The translations under genes and the position numbers were made by a program. Of a stretch of DNA of 64,000 bases, positions 9,053 to 18,615 are shown piece by piece. The notes under the pieces were generated by a model that worked only from the letters and a program-made list of their open reading frames with translations, had not been told where the DNA came from and ran no database searches. The stretch comes from Trebonia sp963737285 (lineage in GTDB: Bacteria > Actinomycetota > Actinomycetes > Streptosporangiales > Streptosporangiaceae), in contig CAVTRT010000003.1 of assembly GCA_963737285.1 (NCBI GenBank), positions 1,364,001-1,428,000 of the forward strand. Direction: 5' to 3'. Each line of letters starts with the position of its first letter. Position 1 is the first letter of the stretch.

Positions 9053-10296
9053 GTGATCTGCCACCAGGATGGACTAGCGCACCACTTGCGGTGATCGCCG
9101 ATGTTCAACTCGGCCGCCAGCGTTCTCCAAAGAATCATGTTGGCCCTAACATGCGGCCCTACTTGCGCGCTGCCAATGTGACGTGGGATGGGCTTTCGCT
9201 TGATGACGTCAAGGAAATGAACTTCTCAGCTGCTGAAGTCAACACTTTTCGGCTGCATCCTGGGGACATCCTATTGTCGGAGGCTTCAGGGAGCGCCTCC
9301 GAGGTCGGGAAGCCAGCCATGTGGCATGGCGAGATTGCTGAATGCTGCTTTCAGAATACGCTACTTCGCGTTCGCGCGGCACACGCCGACCCGACCTATC
9401 TTTTGTGGTTCTTCAAATGGCTGGCCCTATCTGGCCAATTCGCGCGGGACTCGCGAGGCGTAGGAATACACCATCTCGGCGCCAAGGCACTCAGTGCATG
9501 GATCGTGCCGGTTGCCCCTCCCGACGGGCAGAAGAAAATCGTCGCCGCCATCGAGGAGGACTTCTCCCGGCTCAACGCCGCAGTCACGGCCCTAAGGAGG
9601 ACTCGGCAGAACCTAAAGCGCATGCGGGATGCGGTCCTAGATGAAGCCACTGGTAGGCTAGATGGCAAGAGTGTTACGGAAGTATCCTTTGGCGAGGTCC
9701 TTCGGGAACCCTTGCGGAATGGCCATTCCGCAAAAGCCGATCCTTCTGGTGCGGTACCTATAATTACTCTCACGGCAGTTACGTCGGGAGACTTCGGGGC
9801 GCACAACGTCAAGATGACAGCCGCCGATCCGACTCGGGTCCGAAATTTGTGGATCCAACCTGGAGATATTCTCATAGAGAGGTCAAATACTCCGGAGCTA
9901 GTGGGAACGGCTTGCCTTTACCGGGGAAGTCCCGATTTTGCAGTTTACCCCGACTTGATTATTCGCGCGCGCGTTGACGATAGGATATTGCCCGAATTTG
10001 CGGAGCTCGTATTGAAGTCCCCGAATGCCCGCCGATACTTCCAGCGGAGAGCACAGGGCATCAGCGGAAGCATGCCGAAAATCGATCAACGGACTATCGA
10101 AGACTTGAAATTTTCACTTCCTTCTCTGGAATGCCAAACTTCAATCATCCGTGAAGCCAACAGGAATCTGTCCTTGATCAAGTCAGTCCAAGTAGCGCTT
10201 GAGCTGGCGACTAAGCGCGGCTCGGTACTTCGCTCGTCTATTCTTGCCTCCGCCTTCTCCGGCAGGCTAACTTCATCACAGGAGTTCCCCATATGA
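9049..10296 (+). CDS. hsdS: Type I restriction enzyme, specificity subunit
   Basis: A 415-residue DNA-recognition subunit. It has two target-recognition domains, each followed by a conserved helix: EDFSRLNAAVTALRRTRQNL near residue 172, and the final NRNLSLIKSVQVALELATK helix. LKRMRDAVLDEATGRL and GSVLRSSILASAFSGRL are the paired repeat ends. TRD2 (about 9,700-10,140) is clearly AT-richer than the flanking hsd genes, which suggests that this half was swapped in. It starts on the hsdR stop (ATGA) and ends on the hsdM start (ATGA), so all three genes are translationally coupled. Confidence 0.93.
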   Translation: MSDLPPGWTSAPLAVIADVQLGRQRSPKNHVGPNMRPYLRAANVTWDGLSLDDVKEMNFSAAEVNTFRLHPGDILLSEASGSASEVGKPAMWHGEIAECCFQNTLLRVRAAHADPTYLLWFFKWLALSGQFARDSRGVGIHHLGAKALSAWIVPVAPPDGQKKIVAAIEEDFSRLNAAVTALRRTRQNLKRMRDAVLDEATGRLDGKSVTEVSFGEVLREPLRNGHSAKADPSGAVPIITLTAVTSGDFGAHNVKMTAADPTRVRNLWIQPGDILIERSNTPELVGTACLYRGSPDFAVYPDLIIRARVDDRILPEFAELVLKSPNARRYFQRRAQGISGSMPKIDQRTIEDLKFSLPSLECQTSIIREANRNLSLIKSVQVALELATKRGSVLRSSILASAFSGRLTSSQEFPI

Positions 10297-11768
10297 GCGA
10301 CAGCGCTACTATCGTCCAGAAATTGTGGAATTACTGCAACGTGCTGCGGGATGATGGGCTTTCTTACCAGGATTACCTGGAGCAGTTGACGTTCCTGCTG
10401 TTCTTGAAGATGGCTGATGAGCAGGCCAGGCCTCCGTTCAGTCGGCAGGCGATCGTTCCGGGTGGGCTGGACTGGGAATCTCTGGTGCGACTGGATGGGG
10501 ACAGCCTGGAGGTGCAGTACCGGCATATCCTGACCGAGCTTGGGAAGTACCCGGGGACGCTCGGGGTGGTGTTCCGGAAGGCGCAGAACAAGATCCAGGA
10601 CCCGGCCAAGCTGCGGCGGCTGGTGGTGGACCTGATCGGCCAGGAGCAGTGGATGACGCTCGACGCGGACGTGAAGGGCGACGCCTACGAGGGGCTGCTG
10701 GCCAAGAACGCCGAGGACGTCAAATCGGGCGCGGGGCAGTACTTCACGCCGCGACCGCTGATCCAGGCGATGGTGGACGTGATGCGCCCGACGGCGGGGA
10801 TGCGGGTATGTGACCCGGCGGCGGGGACCGGCGGGTTCCTGCTGGCCGCGCACGAGCGGATGAAGGCCGGGGTGACTGACCCGGACGAGAAGCGGTTCCT
10901 GCGGGACGAGGCGTTTCGGGGCTGGGAGATCGTGGACGCGACGGCGCGGCTGTGCGCGATGAACCTGCTGCTGCACGGGATCAGCGCGCCGGAGAGCCTG
11001 AGCCTTATCACGGTCGATGACGCGCTTCGGACCGCGCCGTCGGAGCACTTCGACATGGTGCTCACCAACCCGCCGTTCGGCCGCAAGTCGTCCTACAAGG
11101 TGGTCAACGCCCTGGGCGAGGCCGAGCGGGAGGACATGAGCTACCTGCGCGAGGACTTCTGGGCCGCCACGTCGAACAAGCAGCTCAACTTCGTCCAGCA
11201 CATCAAGTCGCTGCTGACCATCAACGGCCGCGCGGCCGTCGTCCTGCCCGACAACGTGCTGTTCGAGGGCGGCGCCGGGGAGACCATCCGACGGCAGCTA
11301 CTCGAGCAGTGCGACGTGCACACGCTGCTGCGGCTGCCGACCGGGATCTTCTACGCCGGCGGCGTCAAGGCCAACGTGCTGTTCTTCGACCGCAAGCCCC
11401 CGTCAGAGAAGCCCTGGACCGACAAGCTGTGGATCTACGACTTCCGCACCAACCAGCGGTTCACCCTCAAGACCCGCGCCCTGGTCCGCACCGACCTCGA
11501 CGACTTCGTCACCTGCTACAACCCCGCCAACCGGCACGAGCGCACCGAGACCGAGCGGTTCCGCGCCTTCACCTACGACGAGCTCGTCTCACGCGACAAG
11601 GCGTCGCTAGACATCTCCTGGCTACGCGACGAGTCCCTGGAGGACTCCGAGAACCTGCCCGCACCCGAGGTCATCGCGGCCGAGATCGTCGAGGACCTGC
11701 AAGCAGCCCTGGACCAGTTCGCGGCGATCGCGGTCTCGCTGGGCTCCGGGCGAGGTCCAGACGAGTAA
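10293..11768 (+). CDS. hsdM: Type I DNA methyltransferase, M subunit
   Basis: A 491-residue N6-adenine methylase. After the helical N-terminal domain come GQYFTPRPLI (148-157), the AdoMet motif I DPAAGTGG (174-181) and the catalytic motif IV NPPF (259-262). With HsdS it modifies the host DNA; with HsdR added it forms the restriction complex. The order R-S-M differs from the common R-M-S. No frameshift or missing residue is visible, so the system looks functional. Confidence 0.95.
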   Translation: MSDSATIVQKLWNYCNVLRDDGLSYQDYLEQLTFLLFLKMADEQARPPFSRQAIVPGGLDWESLVRLDGDSLEVQYRHILTELGKYPGTLGVVFRKAQNKIQDPAKLRRLVVDLIGQEQWMTLDADVKGDAYEGLLAKNAEDVKSGAGQYFTPRPLIQAMVDVMRPTAGMRVCDPAAGTGGFLLAAHERMKAGVTDPDEKRFLRDEAFRGWEIVDATARLCAMNLLLHGISAPESLSLITVDDALRTAPSEHFDMVLTNPPFGRKSSYKVVNALGEAEREDMSYLREDFWAATSNKQLNFVQHIKSLLTINGRAAVVLPDNVLFEGGAGETIRRQLLEQCDVHTLLRLPTGIFYAGGVKANVLFFDRKPPSEKPWTDKLWIYDFRTNQRFTLKTRALVRTDLDDFVTCYNPANRHERTETERFRAFTYDELVSRDKASLDISWLRDESLEDSENLPAPEVIAAEIVEDLQAALDQFAAIAVSLGSGRGPDE

Positions 11769-11844
11769 CCGCCTGTCGCCCGCGTCGTCGAGCTGGCCGG
11801 AGCTGGTTCCTGGTTCTGTGTTACGGCGGTCGCGCTCCGCTGCT

Positions 11845-12435
11845 ATGGTGGCCGGCGTGGCACAAGCGGATGACGCGCGAAGCCTGGAATGGGAGCTGAA
11901 AGAGACCCGTAGCGGTTCAGCCGGGTTCCTGAGGGTCGAGACCAGGTCATATCGGATGCCTGATGGCCAGGTAGCTCCCTGGGACATCCTGCTAGGCGGC
12001 CGGACGGTGGCGGTGGTCGCCGTTACCGAGGACGGGCAAGTGCTGCTCGCCCGTCAGTACCGGCCTGGCCCCGGGCGCGTCCTCCTGGAGCTGCCGGGCG
12101 GGAAGGTCGAGGACGGCGAGGACGTCACGGACGCGGCACGTCGCGAGCTGCTGGAGGAGACCGGCTATGCCGCCGGGGAGATCCGGCTGGCCGGGCAGAC
12201 GTGGCTTGCGGCGTACGCCACGCACCAGCGCTACGCCGTGATCGCGACGGGATGCCGCCCGGTCCCGGAGCGCGCCGGCCGCGAGGACCCGCTGGAGTTC
12301 ATCGAGCCGGTGCGGGTCAGCCTGGAGGAGTTCCGCCGTCACGCGTCCAGCGGGCAGCTCACCGATACGGATATCGCCTTCATGTGCCTGGACCGCCTCA
12401 GCCAGGTGGCCGAAGCTCCGACAGCGCGGCCCTGA
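11845..12435 (+). CDS. NUDIX hydrolase (ADP-ribose pyrophosphatase type)
   Basis: The NUDIX box is complete: GGKVEDGED, then AARRELLEETG. The ADP-sugar-type sequence (PWDILLGGRTVAVVAV and LARQYRPG before, ELPGG entering the box) suits an ADP-ribose or sugar-nucleotide pyrophosphatase. The ATG at 11845 gives 196 residues; the GTG at 11857 is possible, and the upstream GTG at 11818 would add a basic tail. The 3' end overlaps the phosphohexomutase 3' end by 38 bases (convergent). It could clear a nucleotide sugar made by the neighbouring operon, but that is only positional. Confidence 0.85.
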   Translation: MVAGVAQADDARSLEWELKETRSGSAGFLRVETRSYRMPDGQVAPWDILLGGRTVAVVAVTEDGQVLLARQYRPGPGRVLLELPGGKVEDGEDVTDAARRELLEETGYAAGEIRLAGQTWLAAYATHQRYAVIATGCRPVPERAGREDPLEFIEPVRVSLEEFRRHASSGQLTDTDIAFMCLDRLSQVAEAPTARP

Positions 12436-13727
12436 CCGCCTCCGTGCTCTGCGGCGGGGCCTCCGCGTAGACGCGGGTGGCCGTCTCGGTCCCCGACGGC
12501 CGCACGAGGTAACGGTGCTCTCCGCTGGTGAATGATGTCACCCCGCCGCTGCCGGCGCGGTCCCAGCCGGGCAGGGCGGATGCTAGCCGGGCCAGGACCT
12601 CGGGCACTCCCAGGGCAGACGTGATGATCTGCGGCCGGGCCGGATGGCGCCCGCGGAGGGCGGTGATCGCGTCGTCGATCTCGCTGACTGACGGCAGTGC
12701 CCGCGTCACGAGGGCGAGGGCGGTCAGGGCGTCGCGCTCGAAGTAGCCCGTCGGTCCCCGCGCGTAGGCGAGCGCCCCGTTGGGCTGTAGCCCAATTGCC
12801 GGCGGCATGGACTGGTGCCGCCATGCCGCGACGATGTGCTTGAACCCGACGGGAGCCTCGGTCCAGGTCATGCCTGCTTCTTCCGCCGCCCGCCGCGCGA
12901 TGAGCGGGGTCACGACGGACGCGATCATGGCGGTGGCGGGGAGGCCGGCGGCGCAGGCGATGGTGGCCTGCTCGGTGCTGCTGATGTAGCCGGAGCGGGA
13001 GGTGGCAAGGACGAGGCGGTCTCCGTCGCCGTCGGTGAACGCGGACAGGATTCGCTCGGGGGCAGGCGTTGCGGCTAGGAGGCATTGCCAGGCGGCGTCG
13101 ATGTTGCCGTGCTCTGCTGGGTCGGGCGTGATGCCGCTGAAGAACGGGAGTGGGCGTGATCGCGCCCAGGTGATGCGCGGCAGGTGACGGGCCAGTGAGC
13201 CGAGGGCCCCGTGCGCGCAGTCGACGGCCACGTCGCCGTCGAATCCGTCCAGCGCGCCGAGCAGGTCCTGCCCGGCCGTCGCGGCGTAGTGGGCGTTGAC
13301 CGCGGCGACGGCTGGGGTCCTGCGGGGGGCGGGCAGTAGCACGGGCAGTGGTTCCGGATGCGGCATGGCGGTGCTCAGGCCATCGGCATCCCGGAGCTTG
13401 AAGCCGACGTACCCTGGCGGGTTGTGGCTGGCCGTGAACGTGCGCCCCGCCGTCGATCTCCCGGGTGTCGCGCACGAACCGCCCCAGCGCTGGCGTCGGG
13501 GACGGCTCGTCAGCGAGCAGGCACGTGATGCCGAGCCCGGCGAGAAGGTCGCAGGCGAGCACCGCTAGCTCACGTGATCCCGCCCGGCCGTCGAAGGCGA
13601 CGGCTATGCGGCCGCCAAGCCGCCCGTCTCTTGCCAGGCCGGCGAGGATTCCCAGCATTGCCGGCTCGGACCAGTCCCTGCCGGGCATCCCGCGCCATCC
13701 GTCGGTGGCCACCGGGTCAGCTGTCAC
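12398..13727 (-). CDS. Phosphohexomutase (PMM/PGM family), one-base frameshift
   Basis: All four family loops are present. The phosphoserine loop reads TASHNPPGY, the metal loop is DGDGDR, the sugar loop lies near EAPVGFKHI and the phosphate loop is RPSGTETATRVY. The N-terminal 90 residues (TDGWRGMPGRDW, VAFDGRAGSREL) are in one frame and everything from the phosphoserine on is in another. The shift lies at 13,440-13,452, in a GGGGCGC context; removing one base restores GGATFTASHNPP. The GTG at 13727 follows a strong GGAAAGGAGG and overlaps the upstream stop by one base. The enzyme should move a phosphate between the primary and C1 positions of a sugar or cyclitol. Confidence 0.8.
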
Positions 13728-14548
13728 TAGGGCCTCCTTTCCCCTGCATGGGCCATGATCTGGTGCAGCGGGCCGATGAGCTGCGGGCTGCTGCATGCGA
13801 GCCAGCCGTTGACCGGCGCCGGGGCGCTCTGCGCTAGGTCCCGGTCCTGGTCATCGCGTACGGTTCCCCCGGCCTCGCAGACGATGAGCGCGGGGGCGAT
13901 GTAGTCCCATGGCGCGACCGAGGCCGCGGCGGCCGGTGCCCGCACGGCTGCGGCGGCTCGTCCCAGGGCTACCAGGAGCATCTTCACGGAGGTCGCGGGG
14001 ACTGCCTCGACGACGCTGAATCCGGCTTCCCGTCCGGCACCGCGCAGCGTCGGCAGCTGAGCAGGGCGCATCAGGACGGACCTGGGGCCAAAGTCCGGGA
14101 GGCGGGCGAGGTCGCCTTCTGCGCTCAGCCCCTGGCCAGGCGTGGCCAGGACCCGGATCGCGAACGCGGGGAGGTCGACGATAGCGCAGGCGGGATGCCC
14201 GTCGCGGACTAGGCAGACCGTGATGGCGTACAGCGGGGAGCCGTTCAGGAACGGGATCGTCCCGTCAATGGGGTCGATGATGATGCACCGGCCCGGGAGG
14301 TGCTCCAGGTCGGGCCGCCGTTCTTCGGCGACGACGGGAAGGTCCGGGTCGAATGCCGTGAAGGCGCCGGCGAGGATGTCCTCGACGGCGAGGTCCGCCT
14401 CGCTGACGGGCTCCGGCCGCCCGAAGGCGTTCTCCTTCGTCCAGGACCGTACCGGCTCCTGGGCGCCTGCGAGCGCTGACCGGCACCGGTCTAGCGCCTC
14501 GCCAGCGCAGCCCGCGAGCCATGCATCTGAATCCTTGTCAGGCGTCAT
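13727..14548 (-). CDS. Inositol-monophosphatase-family phosphatase
   Basis: A 273-residue Mg-dependent phosphatase. The metal motifs are EE (75-76), DPIDGT (92-97) and APWDYIAPALIVCEAGG near the C-terminus. The family dephosphorylates inositol phosphates, fructose 1,6-bisphosphate, histidinol phosphate or PAP; the substrate is not decided by these motifs. Its start overlaps the kinase end by 11 bases and its stop overlaps the mutase start, so it belongs to the operon. A sugar or cyclitol phosphate is the likely substrate. Confidence 0.88.
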   Translation of the reverse strand: MTPDKDSDAWLAGCAGEALDRCRSALAGAQEPVRSWTKENAFGRPEPVSEADLAVEDILAGAFTAFDPDLPVVAEERRPDLEHLPGRCIIIDPIDGTIPFLNGSPLYAITVCLVRDGHPACAIVDLPAFAIRVLATPGQGLSAEGDLARLPDFGPRSVLMRPAQLPTLRGAGREAGFSVVEAVPATSVKMLLVALGRAAAAVRAPAAAASVAPWDYIAPALIVCEAGGTVRDDQDRDLAQSAPAPVNGWLACSSPQLIGPLHQIMAHAGERRP

Positions 14549-15533
14549 CGGCGGTCACCGGGAAGGCCTCAGCCGCCTGCTTGATGGCGGGATCCCCGCA
14601 GGTCCATGCCTGGTGCAGGTGGCGGAAGCCGGTGAGCAGCCACCCTGCTGGCAGGACGCTGACGGCCATGGTGCCGGGGAGCCCGGCCCGCAGCGTGCGG
14701 GTAAGGGCGTCATGCCTGGTGAGCAGCGACCCGGCGAGCAGGACGCACGTGCCCGCTGGCGGGCACCCGGCGGCCCGCGCGACTGCGGTCGCCCCGGCCA
14801 CAAGCTCGCGGGCAGCGCGAGCGACGATGCCAGCGGCGACCTCGTCGTGTTCGGCTGCGTCCAGGACGTGCCTGGCGAAGCCCGCTATCACGGGCTTGTG
14901 CCCTGCTACGTACACAATCTCGGACAGGTCATCAGCCAGCGTGGCTGCGTGACCGTCGCACCATTGCGCGGCGATGGGCTGCAGCTCGGTGGACGGGCCT
15001 CGCCCGTCGGCGGCCCGGATCGCGGCGCGCAGTCCCGACAGGCCGATGTCGAACCCGCCGCCCTGGTCCGAGAGCAGGTACTCGCAGCCCGATGCGCGTG
15101 CCCATTTCCCTGCCGCCGACCGTGCGCCGAACCCGGTGCCCGTGCCCGCCGCGACCACGACCAGGGGCTGCGCGCAGTCCGCGCCTAGCAGGAGGGGAAC
15201 CAGGTCGTTGGTGACCAGCACCGGGCAGCGGACGCCAGCACGTGCCATGGCTGACGTGAGGAGGCCGTGGAATGCCAGGCACGAGGCGCGCGTCGAGGCG
15301 GCCCCGTGCGCGGCGACCACGGCGCGGCAGCGGCCGGGATCAGCTCCGGCGGCCCGGCAGGCATCACCGGCAAGCACCGCCAGCGTGTCACCTGACTCCT
15401 CTGCGGAGACCGACCGGATGCTCGTTGACGCGGCCCGGCGCGCCCGGACTGGGGTGCCGGCCATGCATGCCATCCAGGTATGGCTCCCGCCGCCCTCCAC
15501 GGCGATCCAGTAGCCGTCAGCGCCGGGCGGCAT
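14538..15533 (-). CDS. BadF/BcrA-type ATPase, N-acetylglucosamine-kinase-like
   Basis: A 331-residue ASKHA-fold kinase. The phosphate-1 loop is IAVEGGGSHTWM and the second phosphate loop is VVAAGTGTGFGARS. The GGGFDIGLSGLRAAIRAADG stretch matches the GlcNAc kinase group of the BadF family. It starts at the ATG at 15533, 17 bases inside the cyclase gene. Within this operon it would phosphorylate a free sugar or cyclitol hydroxyl, the step done by ValC or AcbM in C7-cyclitol pathways, though those belong to other kinase families. The acceptor is inferred. Confidence 0.82.
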   Translation of the reverse strand: MPPGADGYWIAVEGGGSHTWMACMAGTPVRARRAASTSIRSVSAEESGDTLAVLAGDACRAAGADPGRCRAVVAAHGAASTRASCLAFHGLLTSAMARAGVRCPVLVTNDLVPLLLGADCAQPLVVVAAGTGTGFGARSAAGKWARASGCEYLLSDQGGGFDIGLSGLRAAIRAADGRGPSTELQPIAAQWCDGHAATLADDLSEIVYVAGHKPVIAGFARHVLDAAEHDEVAAGIVARAARELVAGATAVARAAGCPPAGTCVLLAGSLLTRHDALTRTLRAGLPGTMAVSVLPAGWLLTGFRHLHQAWTCGDPAIKQAAEAFPVTADDA

Positions 15534-16701
15534 TGGCAGGCTCCCCGCGGCTGCTTCGTGCGTGGCTGGCTTCCCACTGGTCCATGACCGCGAGCGCCTG
15601 CTCGTACTCCGCCCGGCTGATGTCGGGGATGATCGCAGACGCACCGATGCCGAGGGGGACGACCAGGTTCAGCGGGCCGTTGCGGGTACGGCGGATGTCA
15701 CCGATCGCCATCCAGGCACGGGCTCTCAGCGGGGCGGGAATTGTGATGGGCAGGCGGCAGCTGGCCAGGAGGCGGGCGATCCGGTCCAGGGCTGAGGCCG
15801 GGCAGTGCCCGCTGGCGACGCCGATCGCTGCCGCGGTCGTCATCCCCATGGCAATCGCCTCGCCGTGGTGGATGGTGAAGCCGCTGGCTGCCTCGACTGG
15901 GTGCCCGACGCAGTGCCCGTAGTTGAGTGCCCGCGCGAGCGAGCCTCGCTCCAGCGGGTCGGCGGCCAGCAGGTCCAGCTTGCACTGGATGGCCTGCCGG
16001 ATCACCTCGCCAAGCCCCTCGGGCGGAGTCCCTGCGCGTGCCTCCAGCAGCTCGAAGAAGCCGCGGTCATAGATGGCGGCGACCTTGATGATCTCGGCCA
16101 GGCCGAAGCTGACCTGACGCTCGTCCAGCGTCCGGAGCAGCGCGGGGTCGATCACGACGGCGGCAGGATGGTAGAAGGCGCCGATAAGGTTCTTCACGCC
16201 TTCGAAGTCCGCGCCGCCCTTCCCGCCGATGGCGGCATCGGCCTGCGCGATGAGCGTGGTGGGAACCAGCGCGTACGGCAGGCCACGCATGTACGTCGCC
16301 GCCGCCAGTGTCGCGGCATCACAGACCGTCCCCCCGCCAAGCGCGAGTACCAGCGTCCGGCGGTCGGTTCCGCTGGCGTGCATCTCATGCCACATCGCCA
16401 GAAGCGCCGCGGGCGCTTTCACGGCCTCGCCAGCCGGCAGGACATGCACCGAGGCAGGCAGTCCCGACCGGGCCGCTATCGCGGTCACCCGCTCTAGGTA
16501 GTGCCCGGCGACGACAGCGTCCGTTATCACGTGCACCCGGCCTGAGCCCCGGCCCGCTCTCGCTTCCTCCAGCACCGCTGGAAGGGCGGATTCGAGGTCC
16601 TGCCCGATGCAGACGGGATAGGACTCGCGGTAGCTGAGGCTGACGACCATCCCGCGGCCGGTGCCGGCCGCGGTGAGGCCACCCTCTGGCCCGGCCATCA
16701 T
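15517..16701 (-). CDS. Dehydroquinate-synthase-superfamily sugar-phosphate cyclase
   Basis: A 394-residue NAD- and metal-dependent cyclase. The NAD loop is LGGGTVCD (121-128), followed by VPTTLIAQADAAIGGK with the active-site Lys near 161 and VKNLIGAFYHP. The metal ligands are Glu near 203 (GLAEIIK) and His in GHCVGH (263-267) and IHHGE (278-279). Canonical DHQ synthase has GGKTAVN where this has GGKGGAD, so the substrate pocket differs. With a transketolase directly upstream and no shikimate genes nearby, cyclisation of a heptulose or hexose phosphate (EEVS- or DOIS-like) is more likely than aroB function. The start overlaps the transketolase stop (ATGA). Confidence 0.85.
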   Translation of the reverse strand: MMAGPEGGLTAAGTGRGMVVSLSYRESYPVCIGQDLESALPAVLEEARAGRGSGRVHVITDAVVAGHYLERVTAIAARSGLPASVHVLPAGEAVKAPAALLAMWHEMHASGTDRRTLVLALGGGTVCDAATLAAATYMRGLPYALVPTTLIAQADAAIGGKGGADFEGVKNLIGAFYHPAAVVIDPALLRTLDERQVSFGLAEIIKVAAIYDRGFFELLEARAGTPPEGLGEVIRQAIQCKLDLLAADPLERGSLARALNYGHCVGHPVEAASGFTIHHGEAIAMGMTTAAAIGVASGHCPASALDRIARLLASCRLPITIPAPLRARAWMAIGDIRRTRNGPLNLVVPLGIGASAIIPDISRAEYEQALAVMDQWEASHARSSRGEPANAARR

Positions 16702-18599
16702 GAGCGATCCTGTGCCAGGGCCTTGCGGACCTGGCCGAAGACCGCGTCGGCGCTGCGCCCGGCCTGCGCGTACAGGCGCTCCTGCGGCCAGCCGTACATG
16801 CCGTACCCGTCCGCCCCGATGCTGAGGCTGCCAGCTGGCAGGGCGTCGCCGAGGACCGTCGACGGGGCATTGTGGACGCTGGCGACCAGGCTGGCGGGCG
16901 GGACGAGCAGCGCCCTCCGCCCTGGCGCCAGTTCCCGGAACCGGGTGATGCCGAAGACCTCCACGATACGGGTCCCCGCGCCGCACTCGGCCTCCAGGCG
17001 CGCAGCGGCCGCCAGGCTCGTCGCGCGCATGGCCCCGGCCGTCACCAGGGTGACGCGAGGCTCGGGGTGGTCACGGATTACCCAGGCCCCGTCCGACAGG
17101 TCGATCCCGGTGATGGCGGGCAGCCCGTCTCGTACGGGGAGCGGCTCATGCGGGAGCCGGAGGTAGGCGGGGCGGCCGACGGCCAGGGCCTCGGCGACTA
17201 GGAGGCGCGCCCAGTTCACGTCGGCGGACTCGTAGACGTCCAGGCCGATCAGGGCGCACAGGGCCAGCAGGCAGGTGTCTGACTGGACCATCGGCCCGAG
17301 CGGGTCGCCGATCCCTCCGGACGTGCCGACCAGCAGTACGGGGAGTTGCGGGAAGCAGATGGACTCGCGGACCTGGTCGAGCATCCGCCAGTAGAACCCT
17401 TCCATCGAGAAGACGATCGGCCGCAGCCTGGCGGCCGCCATCCCGGCGGCGAGCGACGCGGTGTCCTGCTCGGATATCGGGCACTCCATGACATTGCTGG
17501 CCGGGTTGTCGTAGGACCACGAGCCGACGCTCTGCATGCGGGGCAGGATGCCGGAGTTCCGTATCGCGTCCGGGGACAGCAGCATCACCGGGTACCCCGC
17601 CAGGTCCTCGGCGAGCGAGCCGCCCACCTGCTTGACCGACGCAACCTCGCCAGCCGGAGTACTGCGCAGCAGCCGCGCTATTTCCTCCCTGCCTGCCGGC
17701 AGTGCCTTCCCGTCTACGACGCCGCCGGAGGCGTGCGGCCTAACTGCCTTGCCGGAGCGGTGCCTCACCGCGCCGGGAAAATACCGGCCAATGACGTCCA
17801 GTGCGGCTGCGACGCCCTGGTGCAGGTTCACCTCGGGGATGTAGCTGGCGTCGGCCTCGCTGCTCAGGCTGTTGGAGCCCGCGAGAGGCGGAAGCAGTCC
17901 CTTTCCCTTGACCGTGCGGAGCACGATGACGCTGGGCGCGAGGGACTGGCTGGCCTCGTCCAGCGCCTCGCCTATCGCCGCGAGGTCATGACCGTCGATG
18001 TCGAGGACATCCCATCCGAAGGACTCCCAGCGGCGCGCCCACGATCCCGGGTCCAGCCTGATCACGCTGCCCGACCCGTTGGCATCGACCAGGGCGACCA
18101 CGTTGCGCAGACCGTGGCGCGCGGCGGAGAAGGCCGCCTCCCAGACCTGGCCTTCGGTGCACTCGCCGTCGCCGAGCACGGCGAAGACCCGGGAATCCGC
18201 CCCGGCTCGCCAGCTGGCTGCCGCCATGCCGCACGCGAAGGACAGTCCCTGCCCGAGCGCGCCCGTGCTCATGGCGACCCCGTTCCAGGGCGCCCGGGTC
18301 GGCATCCGCGGGATCACGTGCCCCGGCAGGCCAAACCCGGCAACGTCGTCCAGGGACACCCCGGGGAAGAAGCCGTGCGCCCATAGCGCGAAGTAGTACG
18401 GCGCGGCCGCGTGCCCCTTCGAGTAGACAACATGATCCCCGCCGGTGCTCTGGGGGGCAAGTCTCGGGCCGCCGCCGAAGTACAGGGCCGTGACCGCTTC
18501 CACGCAGGACAAGGAGCCTCCGGGGTGCTTGTTGGCGGCCAGGCAGAACGCCCTCATCCCGTCCGCGACCACCTTGAGGTCGGCAATAGGCATTCGCAT
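16698..18599 (-). CDS. Transketolase, single-chain
   Basis: A 633-residue fusion of the N- and C-terminal transketolase halves. HPGGS is at 25-29, KGHAAAPYY near 61, MSTGALGQG near 110, and the thiamine-diphosphate loop is GDGECTEG (143-150) to DANGSGS (172-178). The pyrimidine-binding half starts near 330, with ISEQDTASLAAGMA carrying the catalytic Glu, and the C-terminal domain follows. It transfers two-carbon ketol units and could supply sedoheptulose 7-phosphate. A dedicated transketolase inside a cyclase operon suggests that this is its role here. It lies 16 bases after the nucleotidyltransferase. Confidence 0.9.
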   Translation of the reverse strand: MRMPIADLKVVADGMRAFCLAANKHPGGSLSCVEAVTALYFGGGPRLAPQSTGGDHVVYSKGHAAAPYYFALWAHGFFPGVSLDDVAGFGLPGHVIPRMPTRAPWNGVAMSTGALGQGLSFACGMAAASWRAGADSRVFAVLGDGECTEGQVWEAAFSAARHGLRNVVALVDANGSGSVIRLDPGSWARRWESFGWDVLDIDGHDLAAIGEALDEASQSLAPSVIVLRTVKGKGLLPPLAGSNSLSSEADASYIPEVNLHQGVAAALDVIGRYFPGAVRHRSGKAVRPHASGGVVDGKALPAGREEIARLLRSTPAGEVASVKQVGGSLAEDLAGYPVMLLSPDAIRNSGILPRMQSVGSWSYDNPASNVMECPISEQDTASLAAGMAAARLRPIVFSMEGFYWRMLDQVRESICFPQLPVLLVGTSGGIGDPLGPMVQSDTCLLALCALIGLDVYESADVNWARLLVAEALAVGRPAYLRLPHEPLPVRDGLPAITGIDLSDGAWVIRDHPEPRVTLVTAGAMRATSLAAAARLEAECGAGTRIVEVFGITRFRELAPGRRALLVPPASLVASVHNAPSTVLGDALPAGSLSIGADGYGMYGWPQERLYAQAGRSADAVFGQVRKALAQDRS

Positions 18600-18615
18600 T
18601 GTTTCGTGCCTTCCG

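Noticed and set aside
10086..11201. 371-codon minus-strand frame
   Set aside because: Antisense to hsdM/hsdS; no start signal or family pattern.
14142..15188. 348-codon plus-strand frame
   Set aside because: Antisense to the IMPase and kinase genes, which carry clear motifs and overlaps.
17346..18386. 346-codon plus-strand frame
   Set aside because: Mirror of the transketolase; Arg/Gly/Ala composition typical of GC-rich shadows.
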